A stretch of 25,903 nt of DNA from CAZSWR01 sp964610885 (lineage in GTDB: Bacteria > Bacteroidota > Ignavibacteria > Kapaibacteriales > UBA2268): assembly GCA_964610885.1 (NCBI GenBank), contig CAZSWR010000051.1:1-25903 (forward strand), in the 5' to 3' direction. Of the stretch, positions 1-8,300 are shown one piece after another (position 1 is the stretch's first letter; each line of letters begins with the position of its first letter). Both the position numbers and the translations under genes were made by a program. Under the pieces are notes generated by a model, which saw nothing but the letters and a program-made list of their open reading frames with translations, was not told the origin of the DNA and did no database searches.

Positions 1-34
1 AGTGTGTTGAATAAGTCAAGGAATATGGAAGCAC

Positions 35-83
35 GGGGTATGGGGTATGGGGTATAGGGTATGGGGTATGGGGTATGGGGTAT
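35..83. repeat. Heptamer tandem repeat (GGGGTAT x7)
   Basis: Seven head-to-tail copies of a 7-bp unit GGGGTAT are visible. Six are perfect and the fourth (56-62) begins with A instead of G. The array is G-rich on the plus strand, with runs of four G every seven bases, so it could fold as a G-quadruplex and is a likely slippage site. It is not inside a gene. Confidence 0.9.
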
Positions 84-141
84 AGGTCCAGTGTAAGTCG
101 TTGATGGGCCCCAGCGGCAAGCCCCACTCCCTCCAGAAAAA

Positions 142-179
142 ACTTTTTCAACAACCTGTTAAGAGCCTGTTGAAAAAGT
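142..179. repeat. 12-bp-stem inverted repeat (hairpin)
   Basis: The arms ACTTTTTCAACA (142-153) and TGTTGAAAAAGT (168-179) are perfect reverse complements separated by 14 nt. The right arm runs into the dispersed repeat that begins around 171, so this may be one end of that element. The T-run of the arm could allow weak transcription termination, but no gene end lies close by. Confidence 0.7.
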
Positions 180-331
180 ACAAGATTTGCAACAATGGGT
201 TTTAACCCATAGCAAAAATCGTAGTAACTCATTGAAATATCGACAAATCCCCCCAACCCCCTTTTTCCAAGGGGGCTAAAGAAAGGTTTGTGCTAATACA
301 TTGATAATACTGGAGATCTGACTTGGAACGA
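171..331 (+). repeat. Structured dispersed repeat, left copy
   Basis: About 155 bp aligns, as an inverted copy, with 24440-24600 at roughly nine identical bases in ten by eye, with short indels. Both copies keep two internal hairpins: one of the form ATGGGTT-N2-AACCCAT (left copy near 195-210) and one of C-run/G-run arms around a T-rich loop (about 251-276). The conserved tail reads GCTAATACATTGATAAT. Conservation of paired segments suggests a structured mobile or RNA element. No transposase is adjacent. Confidence 0.75.
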
Positions 332-332
332 A

Positions 333-465
333 GGGGCTGTCTCAAAAGGGTCATTCTGAACGAAGTGAAGAATCCATTTGAATTCATAAGTCATTGTTAA
401 TTATGGATGTTTCACTTCGTTCAACATGACGAAATAACAGTTTTTCGGACTTTTGAGACAGCCCC
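333..465. mobile_element. MITE-like element with 16-bp terminal inverted repeats
   Basis: The ends GGGGCTGTCTCAAAAG (333-348) and CTTTTGAGACAGCCCC (450-465) are perfect 16-bp inverted repeats bounding a 133-bp non-coding element. A second, imperfect inverted pair lies just inside (about 350-368 and 411-431, sharing TGAACGAAGTGAA), so the whole element can fold into one long hairpin. It encodes no protein. No clear target-site duplication is seen. It is probably a non-autonomous element moved in trans by a transposase elsewhere in the genome (inference). Confidence 0.7.
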
Positions 466-573
466 ATGGCTGATCTATACTTTTTCTGGCAGGCTCCTAA
501 ATCACATCTTCCCATAGGGAACTTTAAAACATATTTTATGTTGCACTAACAATATATTTAGAATGAATCTTAT

Positions 574-593
574 CCCCCTCTAATAAGAGGGGG
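574..593 (-). terminator. Possible terminator hairpin downstream of the TIGR04076 gene
   Basis: CCCCCTCT and AGAGGGGG form a perfect 8-bp stem around a 4-nt loop. It lies about 90 bp beyond the stop codon of the minus-strand operon ending at 683. It lacks a U-run, so intrinsic termination is uncertain and it may simply be another intergenic palindrome. Confidence 0.3.
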
Positions 594-682
594 TTAGTGG
601 GTGTGTCGCACAATTTGATTGTTATATTTAGTTTTATATAAAAAAATCGCTTCTAAGTTGTATGGACGATTGAGCCAAATTT

Positions 683-964
683 CTACTCAGCTTCCTCATA
701 ACTGCGAGTGATGCGCATAACCACTTCGTTTTCGGGATCGGGGCACCGAGCGATAAACGAATCGGGATCCTTGAACCAAGGCGCCGACCCGCCAAATTCG
801 TAGGTGCAAATCATCGGAATTGCGTCGTGGTAGAAAATCCCGCACATAGGCCCTGCGCTGAGAGCGCCCACTCGGAACGAATCGCCCAGTTTGTGCCCGG
901 CAATGCAATGGCCCTTTGCCGAGATTACTGTCGCCGTTAAAACAACGTTTTTCTTCTCGATCAT
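683..964 (-). CDS. TIGR04076 family protein (93 aa)
   Basis: This small single-domain protein matches what I recall of the TIGR04076 family. An N-terminal segment KGHCIAGHKLGD carries the conserved Cys and His, followed by a glycine-rich MCGIFYH segment, an FGGSAPW stretch and the CPDPEN motif near the C-terminus. The conserved cysteines hint at metal or redox chemistry, but no function is established for the family that I know of. It has no signal peptide, so it is probably cytoplasmic. Its ATG overlaps the TGA of the upstream DUF169 gene in an ATGA junction at 961-964, which implies translational coupling in one operon under the MarR regulator. Family confidence is high; function is unknown. 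Confidence 0.85.
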   Translation of the reverse strand: MIEKKNVVLTATVISAKGHCIAGHKLGDSFRVGALSAGPMCGIFYHDAIPMICTYEFGGSAPWFKDPDSFIARCPDPENEVVMRITRSYEEAE

Positions 965-1737
965 TTCCCTGCTCCTTCATTATTCTTTAAAATTCTTTTC
1001 CTGACATCTTGCCACATATGCGTCTGCAAGAATGATTCATCCATAATGTCGAGAATTTCTTCATACATACTCAATGGCATTGTGAGCGTCGTTACGTCGG
1101 CGGGCAACCCGAGTCTTTGCGAGATGTCTTGGCTGCCCCAGAATGCTGCTTCGCGGCCTTCGTCGATAAACCTGACGGGATAGGTAACGATTGAAATGCA
1201 CGAAGATGCGAATCCTGTCTTAATCCTATCCAGCGAGGCGGGGTGCCGGTAGTTTATCAGGCAGACCAATGCGCTCATCACGTCGGGATTGGCATAGAAC
1301 GTAACAGTCAGCGGCCTTTCGGAATCGTCGTATTCCCAAATTGGCTTGAAAACAATGGCGCCCTCGCGAAACTTCGCAGGCTTCAACATGTCGAGGAATC
1401 CGTTAATTTTAACCGGCGAATCACAGAATCTTTCGCATTCCCTGCCATTTATTTCCCCAGTCTCGGTGGACGACAGGAAGTATTCGATGCCGTCGAAAAT
1501 CTTGTCGGCATATCCGAAATAAAACGCCGAGCATGGGTAGCCGGTGGATCCGGAATCGAATGCCACAGTTTTGCCTTTTGCAGCCGTGAATATCAACGGA
1601 GCGACGCATCCGCCGCCCTTCTTTTTGAACCCAACCGCACCGTCCGGCTTCGCGCCGGCGAAGTGCATCCCGACCGGGGCCAATTCGTAGCCCAGAAGGG
1701 AGCACAGTTTTTTCGATTCATCACGCAAATTTCTCAT
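961..1737 (-). CDS. DUF169 domain-containing protein (258 aa)
   Basis: The protein begins with a short helix and the segment LLGYELAPVGMHFAG, typical of the start of DUF169 proteins. It continues with CVAPLIFTAAKGKTVAF and GCGVQ-like cysteine/glycine-rich stretches, and a C-terminal part predicting a domain around FINYR and WGSQDISQRLGLP. DUF169 proteins are common in anaerobic bacteria and archaea and have no firmly assigned reaction. No signal peptide or membrane span is seen. The gene is overlapped at both ends by 4-bp ATGA junctions, with MarR upstream (1734-1737) and TIGR04076 downstream (961-964), so the three are almost certainly one polycistronic, translationally coupled unit. Family assignment rests on recalled sequence pattern, not a search. 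Confidence 0.75.
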   Translation of the reverse strand: MRNLRDESKKLCSLLGYELAPVGMHFAGAKPDGAVGFKKKGGGCVAPLIFTAAKGKTVAFDSGSTGYPCSAFYFGYADKIFDGIEYFLSSTETGEINGRECERFCDSPVKINGFLDMLKPAKFREGAIVFKPIWEYDDSERPLTVTFYANPDVMSALVCLINYRHPASLDRIKTGFASSCISIVTYPVRFIDEGREAAFWGSQDISQRLGLPADVTTLTMPLSMYEEILDIMDESFLQTHMWQDVRKRILKNNEGAGK

Positions 1738-2174
1738 AAATTTTCCTTTAGATTGATTAGTACACGGTTCATCATATCCTTGAACTTGTCCAATTCATCC
1801 TGAGAAAATCCACGGACGGCCCTCGAATTGGCCTCGAAAGCGAGTGGCGCCAATGCTTCGAGCAATTCAAGCCCAATGGCAGTGATATAAACCCTGTGCG
1901 AACGGCGGTCCGATGGGTCCGCGCGGCGTTCGATTCGGCCCTCCCGCTCCAATACGTCGAGCATCCTCGTGATATTCGTCCGGTCCTTCGAGGAGCGCTC
2001 GGCAAGCTCGGTCTGCGTCATGCCCGGGCAAAGCCTGATGTGGTTCAGCAGGCCCCATTGCTCCGCGCTGGACGCCAGCCCTGCCGAATTGATTAACTGG
2101 TTCAAAGAAAGGCGAATAAGCGAATTTGCCTTGCTAAGGTGGTAACCGAGAGATTGGTTTATATCAAAGTCCAT
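1734..2174 (-). CDS. MarR family transcriptional regulator (146 aa)
   Basis: This is a typical-length MarR protein. An N-terminal dimerisation helix is followed by the winged helix-turn-helix: GMTQTELAERSSKDRTNITR is the HTH, and LEREGRIERRADPSDRRSHRV is the wing region with the D-R-R pattern characteristic of MarR. A C-terminal dimerisation helix (DELDKFKDMMNRVLINL) closes the protein. It would bind DNA as a dimer and respond to a small ligand or oxidant. The gene leads an operon whose other members overlap it by 4 bp. Three 15-bp direct repeats immediately upstream (2198-2242) are good candidates for its own operators, implying autoregulation. The ligand cannot be told from sequence. Confidence 0.93.
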   Translation of the reverse strand: MDFDINQSLGYHLSKANSLIRLSLNQLINSAGLASSAEQWGLLNHIRLCPGMTQTELAERSSKDRTNITRMLDVLEREGRIERRADPSDRRSHRVYITAIGLELLEALAPLAFEANSRAVRGFSQDELDKFKDMMNRVLINLKENL

Positions 2175-2197
2175 TTCATTTCTCTAATCAATAATAC

Positions 2198-2242
2198 GTG
2201 TTGAATCAATATTTGTTTCATCAATTGTTGTTGCATCAATTA
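2198..2242. promoter_or_regulatory. Three 15-bp iterons, probable MarR operators
   Basis: Three consecutive 15-mers start at 2198, 2213 and 2228 and share kTGTTkmATCAAT. Read on the minus strand each has the form TTGAT-N2-AACA with TTG...CAA half-sites, the usual shape of MarR-type operators. They sit 24-68 bp upstream of the MarR start codon. A degenerate fourth copy (AATCAATAA) lies at 2186-2194. The exact 15-bp period is seen directly; the operator role is inferred. Confidence 0.6.
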
Positions 2243-2465
2243 ATATTTAAATTTACGAAAATTTCTTCATTTTTCGAGGGACAATTTTAGCAACTGCCAG
2301 AATGGCACTTCGAAAGGCTCAGTGACCACTGGCGAGGCAAATGATTCTGTTATTCATTGCGATACGATCATTTATAGATATTGATCTATCTGTTGCCTAA
2401 TGGTGAAGATGGATATAAATCAGCTGTTAATCATAATACTTGTACTTCCATTCCGGCCCTTTGCA
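2243..2465. other. Intergenic stretch between MarR operon and TPR gene
   Basis: About 220 bp separate the upstream region of the MarR operon from the stop codon of the TPR gene. The only structure I noticed is a short palindrome TGCCA-GAA-TGGCA at 2295-2307. No open reading frame, RNA gene or clear terminator is recognisable. Confidence 0.5.
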
Positions 2466-3518
2466 TCAATCTTTGTTCTTTATGTATAAAATTTTATCCT
2501 TCGCCATTTCTATGTCTTTCTGGCGATTGGGCTGGCCGCTGATCAAGTTGATATATTTCTCAAGGTCGTTGATAGCATTCGTTTTGTCGTAGAGTTTTGC
2601 GAAAACGTCTGCGCGTGCGAAGTAAAAGATTTCGTTTTGGGGTTGGATCTGTATTGCTTTATTGAAATCTTCGAGCGATTCTTTGAATTTGTTCCATTTG
2701 AAGTAGGCCAGGGCGCGATTGAAGTAACCGGTAACGGAATCCGGCTCCATAGATATTACTTTTGAAAAATCCTCAACTGCTTTTTGGTTATTGTAGAGGC
2801 TGTAGTAGCAATTCCCACGGCCCAAGTATGCGGAGACTGAATTGGGATCCTGCGCGATGGCGGCCGTGTATTTGTCGATGGCAGTGGCCCATTGTTGTTT
2901 ATTTGTGTATTCGATTGCGATATTCAGCAAGGCGACAGGATTCGTCGGAGCGATTTCGAGGGCTTTTTCGAGGTCGCGAATTGCTTCGTTGCTCATTCTT
3001 TTGGTCGAATAGAGCTGCGCCCTATTGATGTAAACGTCTAAATTGTCTTTTTTGAGATCTAGCGATTTATCAAAATCGGCAAGGGCTTTCTCGGAATCGC
3101 CGGAGAAGAAATACGCCGCCCCTCGCGATGAATAAGCCTCGGCCGATTGTGGGGACAGCTCAATGGCTGTGTTATAGGCGGCGATGGCATCTTCGTATTT
3201 CTGGATATTCGTGAAGACGTTCCCTTTGTTCACGTAAGCGTCCGCATTGTCCGGATTGATGTCAATAGCTCGATCGTAATCGGCGAGTGCGGAGTCCAAT
3301 ATATGCAGATTGGCATAACAGAGTCCCCGATTATTGTAAGCCTCGGCAAGCGACGGATTCGAGCGTATGGCTATCGTGAAATCTTCGATCGCCGCTCGGT
3401 AATTCTCTTGGTTGAAGTACCTGATGCCCGAGTTCAGATACACAATTGCCGTACCTTCGTTTTGCGCCCACAAGCTACACGAAGCAAAGAATAGTATGAA
3501 TAGGAGTATTCTCTTCAT
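2466..3518 (-). CDS. Secreted tetratricopeptide-repeat protein, nine TPRs (350 aa)
   Basis: A signal peptide (residues 1 to about 18, hydrophobic LLFILFFAS and SLWAQ cleavage region) is followed by nine consecutive 34-residue TPR units covering about 27-335. Each shows the expected pattern of Tyr/Gly/Ala at helix A and A-I-x-D-F/Y...A-I-x-x-x-P at helix B. The repeats resemble the consensus closely, with many N-P or D-P turns. There is no catalytic domain, so it is likely a periplasmic or surface-exposed protein-interaction scaffold. A cysteine at residue 14 could act as a lipobox cysteine, but Phe at -3 makes a standard signal peptidase I site more likely. The gene stands alone, about 260 bp from the next gene upstream. 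Confidence 0.9.
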   Translation of the reverse strand: MKRILLFILFFASCSLWAQNEGTAIVYLNSGIRYFNQENYRAAIEDFTIAIRSNPSLAEAYNNRGLCYANLHILDSALADYDRAIDINPDNADAYVNKGNVFTNIQKYEDAIAAYNTAIELSPQSAEAYSSRGAAYFFSGDSEKALADFDKSLDLKKDNLDVYINRAQLYSTKRMSNEAIRDLEKALEIAPTNPVALLNIAIEYTNKQQWATAIDKYTAAIAQDPNSVSAYLGRGNCYYSLYNNQKAVEDFSKVISMEPDSVTGYFNRALAYFKWNKFKESLEDFNKAIQIQPQNEIFYFARADVFAKLYDKTNAINDLEKYINLISGQPNRQKDIEMAKDKILYIKNKD

Positions 3519-3722
3519 TTTGCCTTACTCAGAAAATTGGTTTAACTTATCTCTTTCAGTCCGGCCGCCAATGCGTAACGCGCTCGGTGCATGGTTTACT
3601 GCCAACCAGAAGTACACGCAAACAGTGTTCCAAAAATTGAAACACATCTACAAAGAAAATTTAAAGTTCTGTTGAATCAAGGTTTGATTTATTAAAATAG
3701 AGGATTTATATCTTTTTATACT

Positions 3723-3764
3723 TAGGGGCACGGCACGCCGCGCCCTCTCAATAACGTGTCCCTA
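3723..3764. repeat. REP-like hairpin
   Basis: TAGGGGCACG (3723-3732) pairs with CGTGTCCCTA (3755-3764), 9 of 10 bases plus one G-T. The GC-rich loop contains a second small palindrome, GGCACGCCGCGCC. It lies between the stop of the small secreted protein (3780) and the start of the TPR gene, so it could attenuate read-through on the minus strand. It resembles intergenic palindromes of the REP class but differs from the GGGCGGGTT family elsewhere in this window. Confidence 0.5.
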
Positions 3765-3779
3765 CACTCTCTGATAATT

Positions 3780-4226
3780 TTAATCAGTAAAAAATAAATC
3801 CGATGAATCGTCGAATTTCATCGTCATCACAATCCACCCATAAACCGGCGAATTGTAGTAAGTAATAATCCAACGCATCGGGAAGCTAACATGCTTTGTG
3901 ATGTAACGCACACGAATCAGCGACGGGCAAACGCGCTCGCTGTTCACGCATTCGAAATCAGACATCACGCCGTAGAGTTCGGAAGCGCGAGCCGTCTGCT
4001 CCACCAAATTGTTGAACTGCTCTTTGCTTTTGGCCACTGCCGAATTGTTCAGCAGGCATTTGTATGCCTCCTGCACTCGGTTGTTCTTGACGCTCGTGAA
4101 GAAATGAGTGCAACTGTCTTGGATTTCCTTTGGAATGTCCGAACAGGTCTGCGAACTCGCATCGAGCAAAAACAGCTGCCCCGCGACGAAGCACAAAGCC
4201 AAAAGTGATAGTAATCGAATTTTCAT
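3780..4226 (-). CDS. Small secreted protein, possibly NTF2-like (148 aa)
   Basis: The reading frame extends to an ATG at 4265, but I choose the internal ATG at 4226. It is preceded by GGGGAAAAAG and starts directly with a signal peptide (MKIRLLSLLALCFVAG, cleavage near DASSQ). The upstream 13 residues are charged and would precede the signal awkwardly. The mature protein has a helical first half (KEIQDSCTHFFTSVKNNRVQEAYKCLL), then beta-rich sequence ending in WIITYYNSPVYGWIVMTMKF. That layout recalls DUF4019/DUF3887-type NTF2-like folds, but I cannot assign a family securely. It has five cysteines after the signal peptide, probably disulfide-bonded in the periplasm. Function unknown. Confidence 0.7.
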   Translation of the reverse strand: MKIRLLSLLALCFVAGQLFLLDASSQTCSDIPKEIQDSCTHFFTSVKNNRVQEAYKCLLNNSAVAKSKEQFNNLVEQTARASELYGVMSDFECVNSERVCPSLIRVRYITKHVSFPMRWIITYYNSPVYGWIVMTMKFDDSSDLFFTD

Positions 4227-4466
4227 ATTTCTTTTTCCCCAATCAATTTTTCCATTTCGAAGCATCGGTCTTGAATTGCCATAAAACCATACGAACTCCG
4301 CAAAACAAATCGTTGCTTATACTACACAACGAAGACCGCAATCAATAATTGTTGGTTCTATTATGTTTTGTGGGTGTACAAGTCGTAAATACCTAATTGA
4401 TCGAACATCAAAATAGTATTATACCGCGCGAGCGGGGTGTCAATCCAAAAGCATAACCCTTCCTGA

Positions 4467-4642
4467 GTGGCAAGTCTCTGTATATACCATCCTCTTCTCC
4501 CTTTGCCCCGCCTCGCGAGACGGGGTTATTCATATTCAACCCCTTCGGGGTTGGTTTTATATCGCTACATATTTTTCAAAAAAAATCAATCACAATAATC
4601 AGACGAATCATATTAATCATTGTTCAGACAATCACCACATCA
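4467..4642. repeat. 176-bp direct repeat, copy 1
   Basis: This block is identical, base for base by eye, to 4703-4878. It contains two hairpins, CCCCGCCTCGCGAGACGGGG (4507-4526) and AACCCC-TTC-GGGGTT (4538-4552), and ends in an A/T-rich tail with several AATCA motifs. No coding capacity is evident. The perfect identity implies a recent tandem-type duplication or active gene conversion. Confidence 0.9.
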
Positions 4643-4702
4643 ACACATCATCACATCGTTTTGGAACCCGCCCCTACTACAGTTGTGCTACGACTCAGAG
4701 GT

Positions 4703-4878
4703 GTGGCAAGTCTCTGTATATACCATCCTCTTCTCCCTTTGCCCCGCCTCGCGAGACGGGGTTATTCATATTCAACCCCTTCGGGGTTGGTTTTATATCG
4801 CTACATATTTTTCAAAAAAAATCAATCACAATAATCAGACGAATCATATTAATCATTGTTCAGACAATCACCACATCA
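4703..4878. repeat. 176-bp direct repeat, copy 2
   Basis: Second perfect copy, offset 236 bp from the first. The 60-bp spacer between the copies carries a half REP sequence (GGAACCCGCCCCTAC, 4663-4677), so an insertion or recombination event involving a REP may have accompanied the duplication. Similarity continues weakly for about 15 bp past the end of each copy. Confidence 0.9.
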
Positions 4879-4978
4879 GCTCATCATCACTTCAGCTCTT
4901 ATCTAACTAATCTGATCTTATGCCATTTTGTGTGGGTACAATACCAAATACAACTTTAAACAAGTTGCAATATTATTT

Positions 4979-5155
4979 ACCGCATAGCGGTTGTTGTATT
5001 GTAGTTGATTGTTCGAATTTTTTTTGACAAGATTTCGCGTAGCGAATGTTGTATGTGTTTAGTTGTTTCATCCAGAATAATATTTAACAACCGCTATGCG
5101 GTATGACTTTGCACTGAAAAAAATACTTCTACAATACAACAACCGCTAGCGCGGT
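4979..5155. repeat. Cluster of mini-palindromes including an inverted pair
   Basis: Four short palindromes lie within 180 bp: ACCGC-ATA-GCGGT (4979-4991), TTCGC-GTA-GCGAA (5034-5046), ACCGC-TAT-GCGGT (5090-5102) and ACCGC-TAGC-GCGGT (5142-5155). The first and last, together with their shared TGTTGTATTGTAG flank, form an inverted pair (4979-5004 against 5129-5155). Related units occur at 23935-23999 and 24251-24315. Confidence 0.7.
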
Positions 5156-5214
5156 ATTCAGCAGAAAGCCATACCATTTTGGCAATCTCCTATCCTATCA
5201 ACTCATATTTAACA

Positions 5215-5233
5215 AACCTTTTATTCGAAGGTT
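5215..5233 (-). terminator. Weak terminator-like hairpin after the SBBP/T9SS gene
   Basis: AACCTT (5215-5220) and AAGGTT (5228-5233) form a 6-bp stem about 85 bp beyond the stop codon of the minus-strand gene. On that strand the stem is followed by TTTGTTAAATA, a short T-rich run. The stem is short, so this is a weak call. Confidence 0.3.
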
Positions 5234-5315
5234 GATTCCGCTTTTCTGCTAAGCACTACACTCATTTTAATAAAGTTAGATTAAATTTGCTCGCAATTTC
5301 TTGCTTGGTGACTCA

Positions 5316-8300
5316 TCAATAAGATAGTTTCACTAACCTCTTGCAGGAATGCGCTCCGCCAGAGCCAATTATCAAGAAATATACTCCGTCCGGGTATTCG
5401 CCCAGCTCGATCCTTTCGGACAGCTCGCCCGCGCTCGGCCGGGAGTAATCCATCAGCACTTCGCCAAGGCAATTCAGAAGTGTTATCCGATAATCGAAGC
5501 CACCCTCGCTGCTTCCCTCCGCTCGGAAAACTCCCTGCGATGGATTCGGGTACACCGAAATGTTCCGCACGAAATCTTCCCTTACGCCCGGAAGCACCGG
5601 AACCAAGAGCGAATCGCTGATATTTGAGCATCCGAAAGAGTTTATCACTTCCACACGGTAGTAACCGATGTACTTGGGTCTGTGCGAGCGCGAAGTCCCG
5701 CCCGGTATTGCCGCATTCCGGTAGTACCATTGGTAGGCATCGGCCGTCTGCAAGCAATAGAGCGAATCCGGCAGTATGACGAACGTGGGGCGTTCCGGAA
5801 TCTCGCCGATTTCTATGTGTATCGTATCCGAATAGAGCACTGTATCCGTGCCGTAAGTAACCCTGGCCCAATAGTCGCCAAAGACAGTAACAGTATCGAA
5901 ACGGCCTTTCTTCCCGTCTGACCATTCGATATTGTGATAATCACGGCCGGCGTCCAGAACAATATTTCCACCCGAGCAGAATGGCTCGACGTATGGCGGA
6001 TAGATGACAGGCCGGAACAGCTCGCCCACGCTGATTTGTTTCGATAGCGTCCGATAAACGCAGCCCGCTGGCGACACAGTCTCGAGATAGAGCGCGGCCG
6101 GGCCTTCGTTTCCCCATTTGATGAGCACCCACGAACTGTCCGCGCCGGAGACTACTTCCCCATTCGTCGGATACCACCTGTGTAGGGCCGCCCCGTCGCC
6201 AATAGCCCTGTACGTTACCACCACGCCGGGATAGACGTACCGAGGCCCGAAAATCCATTTGCGAACCCTCGCGGAAACAGATACAAACACGGAATCGGAA
6301 CACTTTCGGCCCGAGGCGTCCGTGGCCTCCACGAAATAATACATCGATGTGTCGGGGTGCGCGAAACACTGCCCGTTGCTTGAGAGCGAAAGTTTATAGT
6401 CCGGCCACCATTTGTAGCTGATCGGCTCGAGGCCGCCCTTTGCCGGATTGCCAAGCATTGCAGTATCGCCGGAGCAAATGGCCACGCGGCCGCCGGCATA
6501 GACCTCGAATTGCTCTGTCAGCAGCTTGACGGCGAAAGCATCGGATTTCGAGGTGTCGTTCAGCGTCGTATCGAACGAAAACGCCGTGTGCGGGAAATCG
6601 GGCGATGCAGTCGAACCAACAACGATTGCCGAGCGGTCCGCCGGTAGCGCAATTGAATTGGCCACGTCTTCGTTTCGGCCGCCCAGGTACGTCGAGTATT
6701 TCAGCGTTTTGCCGTCGGGAGTCATTTTGAACATGAAAGCATCGCTTGTGTTGGATTTGTCCTCGAGCGATTTGTCTATTGCATTCCGCGTTACCGGGAA
6801 ATCTTTCGAGGCAGTCGCGCCGATGGCATAAATATTTTCGTCTTCGTCCAAAGCAATCGAATAAATCCTGTCGGCAGACGAACCGCCGATGAATGTGGAG
6901 AAAATTGGTGAATAGCCAGGGACGAATTCAGCCACCCAACAATCGCCTTCGTAAATCTCTCCTTTGCCGCGGTTGTACGCCGTGTCGTAAGCGAATGGAG
7001 TTACCGTGAAATCCGGCGAGAGAGTGGTGCCGGCCACGAACACCTTTTCGCCCCGCAGCGCTATTGAATATGCACCATCGCGGCAAGATCCGCCATAGAA
7101 CGTCGAGTATTCCATCGCGGTGCAGTCTGGCCGAAGCACGGCAACAAACGCATCGCTGGCGACTTGGCTGGCAACAGTGTCGGCAAATTCGGTTTTTATT
7201 GCGTTTGGAGTGGTTGGGAAGCCGGCGGACGAAGTGAATCCGCATGTGTAAATGTTCCCATTCTGCCCGATGGCAATAGCCTGGGCGAAATCGTCCTCCG
7301 TCCCGCCGAAAAGCACGGCTGAAATCAACTCTTTCCCGTCCTGCGAGAAGCGCGCAACCCACGAATCATTTTTGCCGAGCGTGTCGCGGCTCGTGAATGG
7401 CGCCGTGGTTGGCAAGTCGCTTCCGACGAGCGAATAGCCCACCAAATATATAGTTGTGTCGTGCAGCGCCAGCCCTTGGGCGAAGTCGTCTTTTAATCCG
7501 CCGTAGAGGCTTGACCAGATAAGTCTTTTGCCATCGTTCCGGAGTTTCAGCAGGAATCCGTCCCACGCGCCGGCGTGTTTCGTTTGGAATGCGTTCGCCG
7601 TTACGGGGAAAGTGAAACTCTCGGCGGTGTAGCCGGTAACGATCAGGTTCCCGTCCGGCGCGATTGCAATAGCCTTTCCGATGTCGGAAGATTTGCTGCC
7701 AATGTACGTTGAAAACAGAATTTTGCGGCCGGCCGTATCAATTTTTGTAACAAAAATGTCGGACTCGACCGTTTCGCCGCGGCGCAAGCTGTCGGAATAC
7801 GCTCCGAGTGTGGTCGGAAAGTTTAGCGATTGCGTCTGGCCGGTAACGAAGGCAAAGCCCAATGAATCGCAAGCAACGGAATGGGCAATGTCGTAATCGG
7901 CCCCGCCCAAAAACGCGCCGTAGATCAACGGATCGATGATTATGCGTTTGGCGGCCGTTGGGGCCGAGTAGATAGCCCTGGGCGCTTGTTCGTGCTTGAT
8001 GGAAAACACATTGGGCTTTGTTTGCGAAAGCGAATATGGAAGGCATTCCGTACTGCCCTCCTCGAAGGCTTTGATTCTGCCGATTTGCAGGCTTCCGGCA
8101 GCCGTTTCGGCGTTGATCCCAGCGCCGGAGCAGATAATCGCTTCGCTCGGCACGCCGTCGATAGAAAAGCTAAAACTTTGCCCTGAGAATTCTGAAGGGA
8201 CTGCCCAGTCCCAGCGCAAGAATCCGCCATCGAAGTACAGCCGAATTGTGGCGTGTGTTTCCTGATCGACAAATTCCAAGCTGTCACCGCTCGGCACGCC

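Larger units (their letters stand above)
1..682. other. Gene-free, repeat-rich stretch at the left edge
   Basis: I see no credible coding region here on either strand. In order it holds a heptamer array (35-83), a 12-bp-stem hairpin (142-179), a structured dispersed repeat (about 171-331) whose inverted partner lies near 24440-24600, a MITE-like element with 16-bp terminal inverted repeats (333-465), and a perfect 8-bp-stem hairpin (574-593). The concentration of mobile or structured repeats suggests a genomic scrap-yard between transcription units; this is inference. Confidence 0.7.
4227..5315. other. Gene-free stretch with duplicated and palindromic repeats
   Basis: This roughly 1.1-kb stretch holds no credible gene. 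Short open frames, such as one over 4620-4910, fall inside the duplicated repeat and look accidental. It contains a perfect 176-bp direct duplication, half a REP palindrome in the spacer between the two copies, several 5-3-5 mini-palindromes (4979-5155) and a copy of ACCGCGCGAGCGG at 4423-4435 that recurs at 23935. Confidence 0.7.

Noticed and set aside
1243..1803. 186-codon plus-strand open frame over the DUF169 gene
   Set aside because: It is antisense to the DUF169 gene, crosses the ATGA junction of the coupled operon and resembles no family.
4620..4910. 96-codon plus-strand open frame in the duplicated repeat
   Set aside because: It is made mostly of the 176-bp repeat and its spacer, with low-complexity His/Asn-rich translation; not a gene.
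4423..5155. Possible CRISPR array
   Set aside because: There are two long identical copies and scattered short palindromes, not regularly spaced 25-40 bp repeats with unique spacers, and no cas gene is present.
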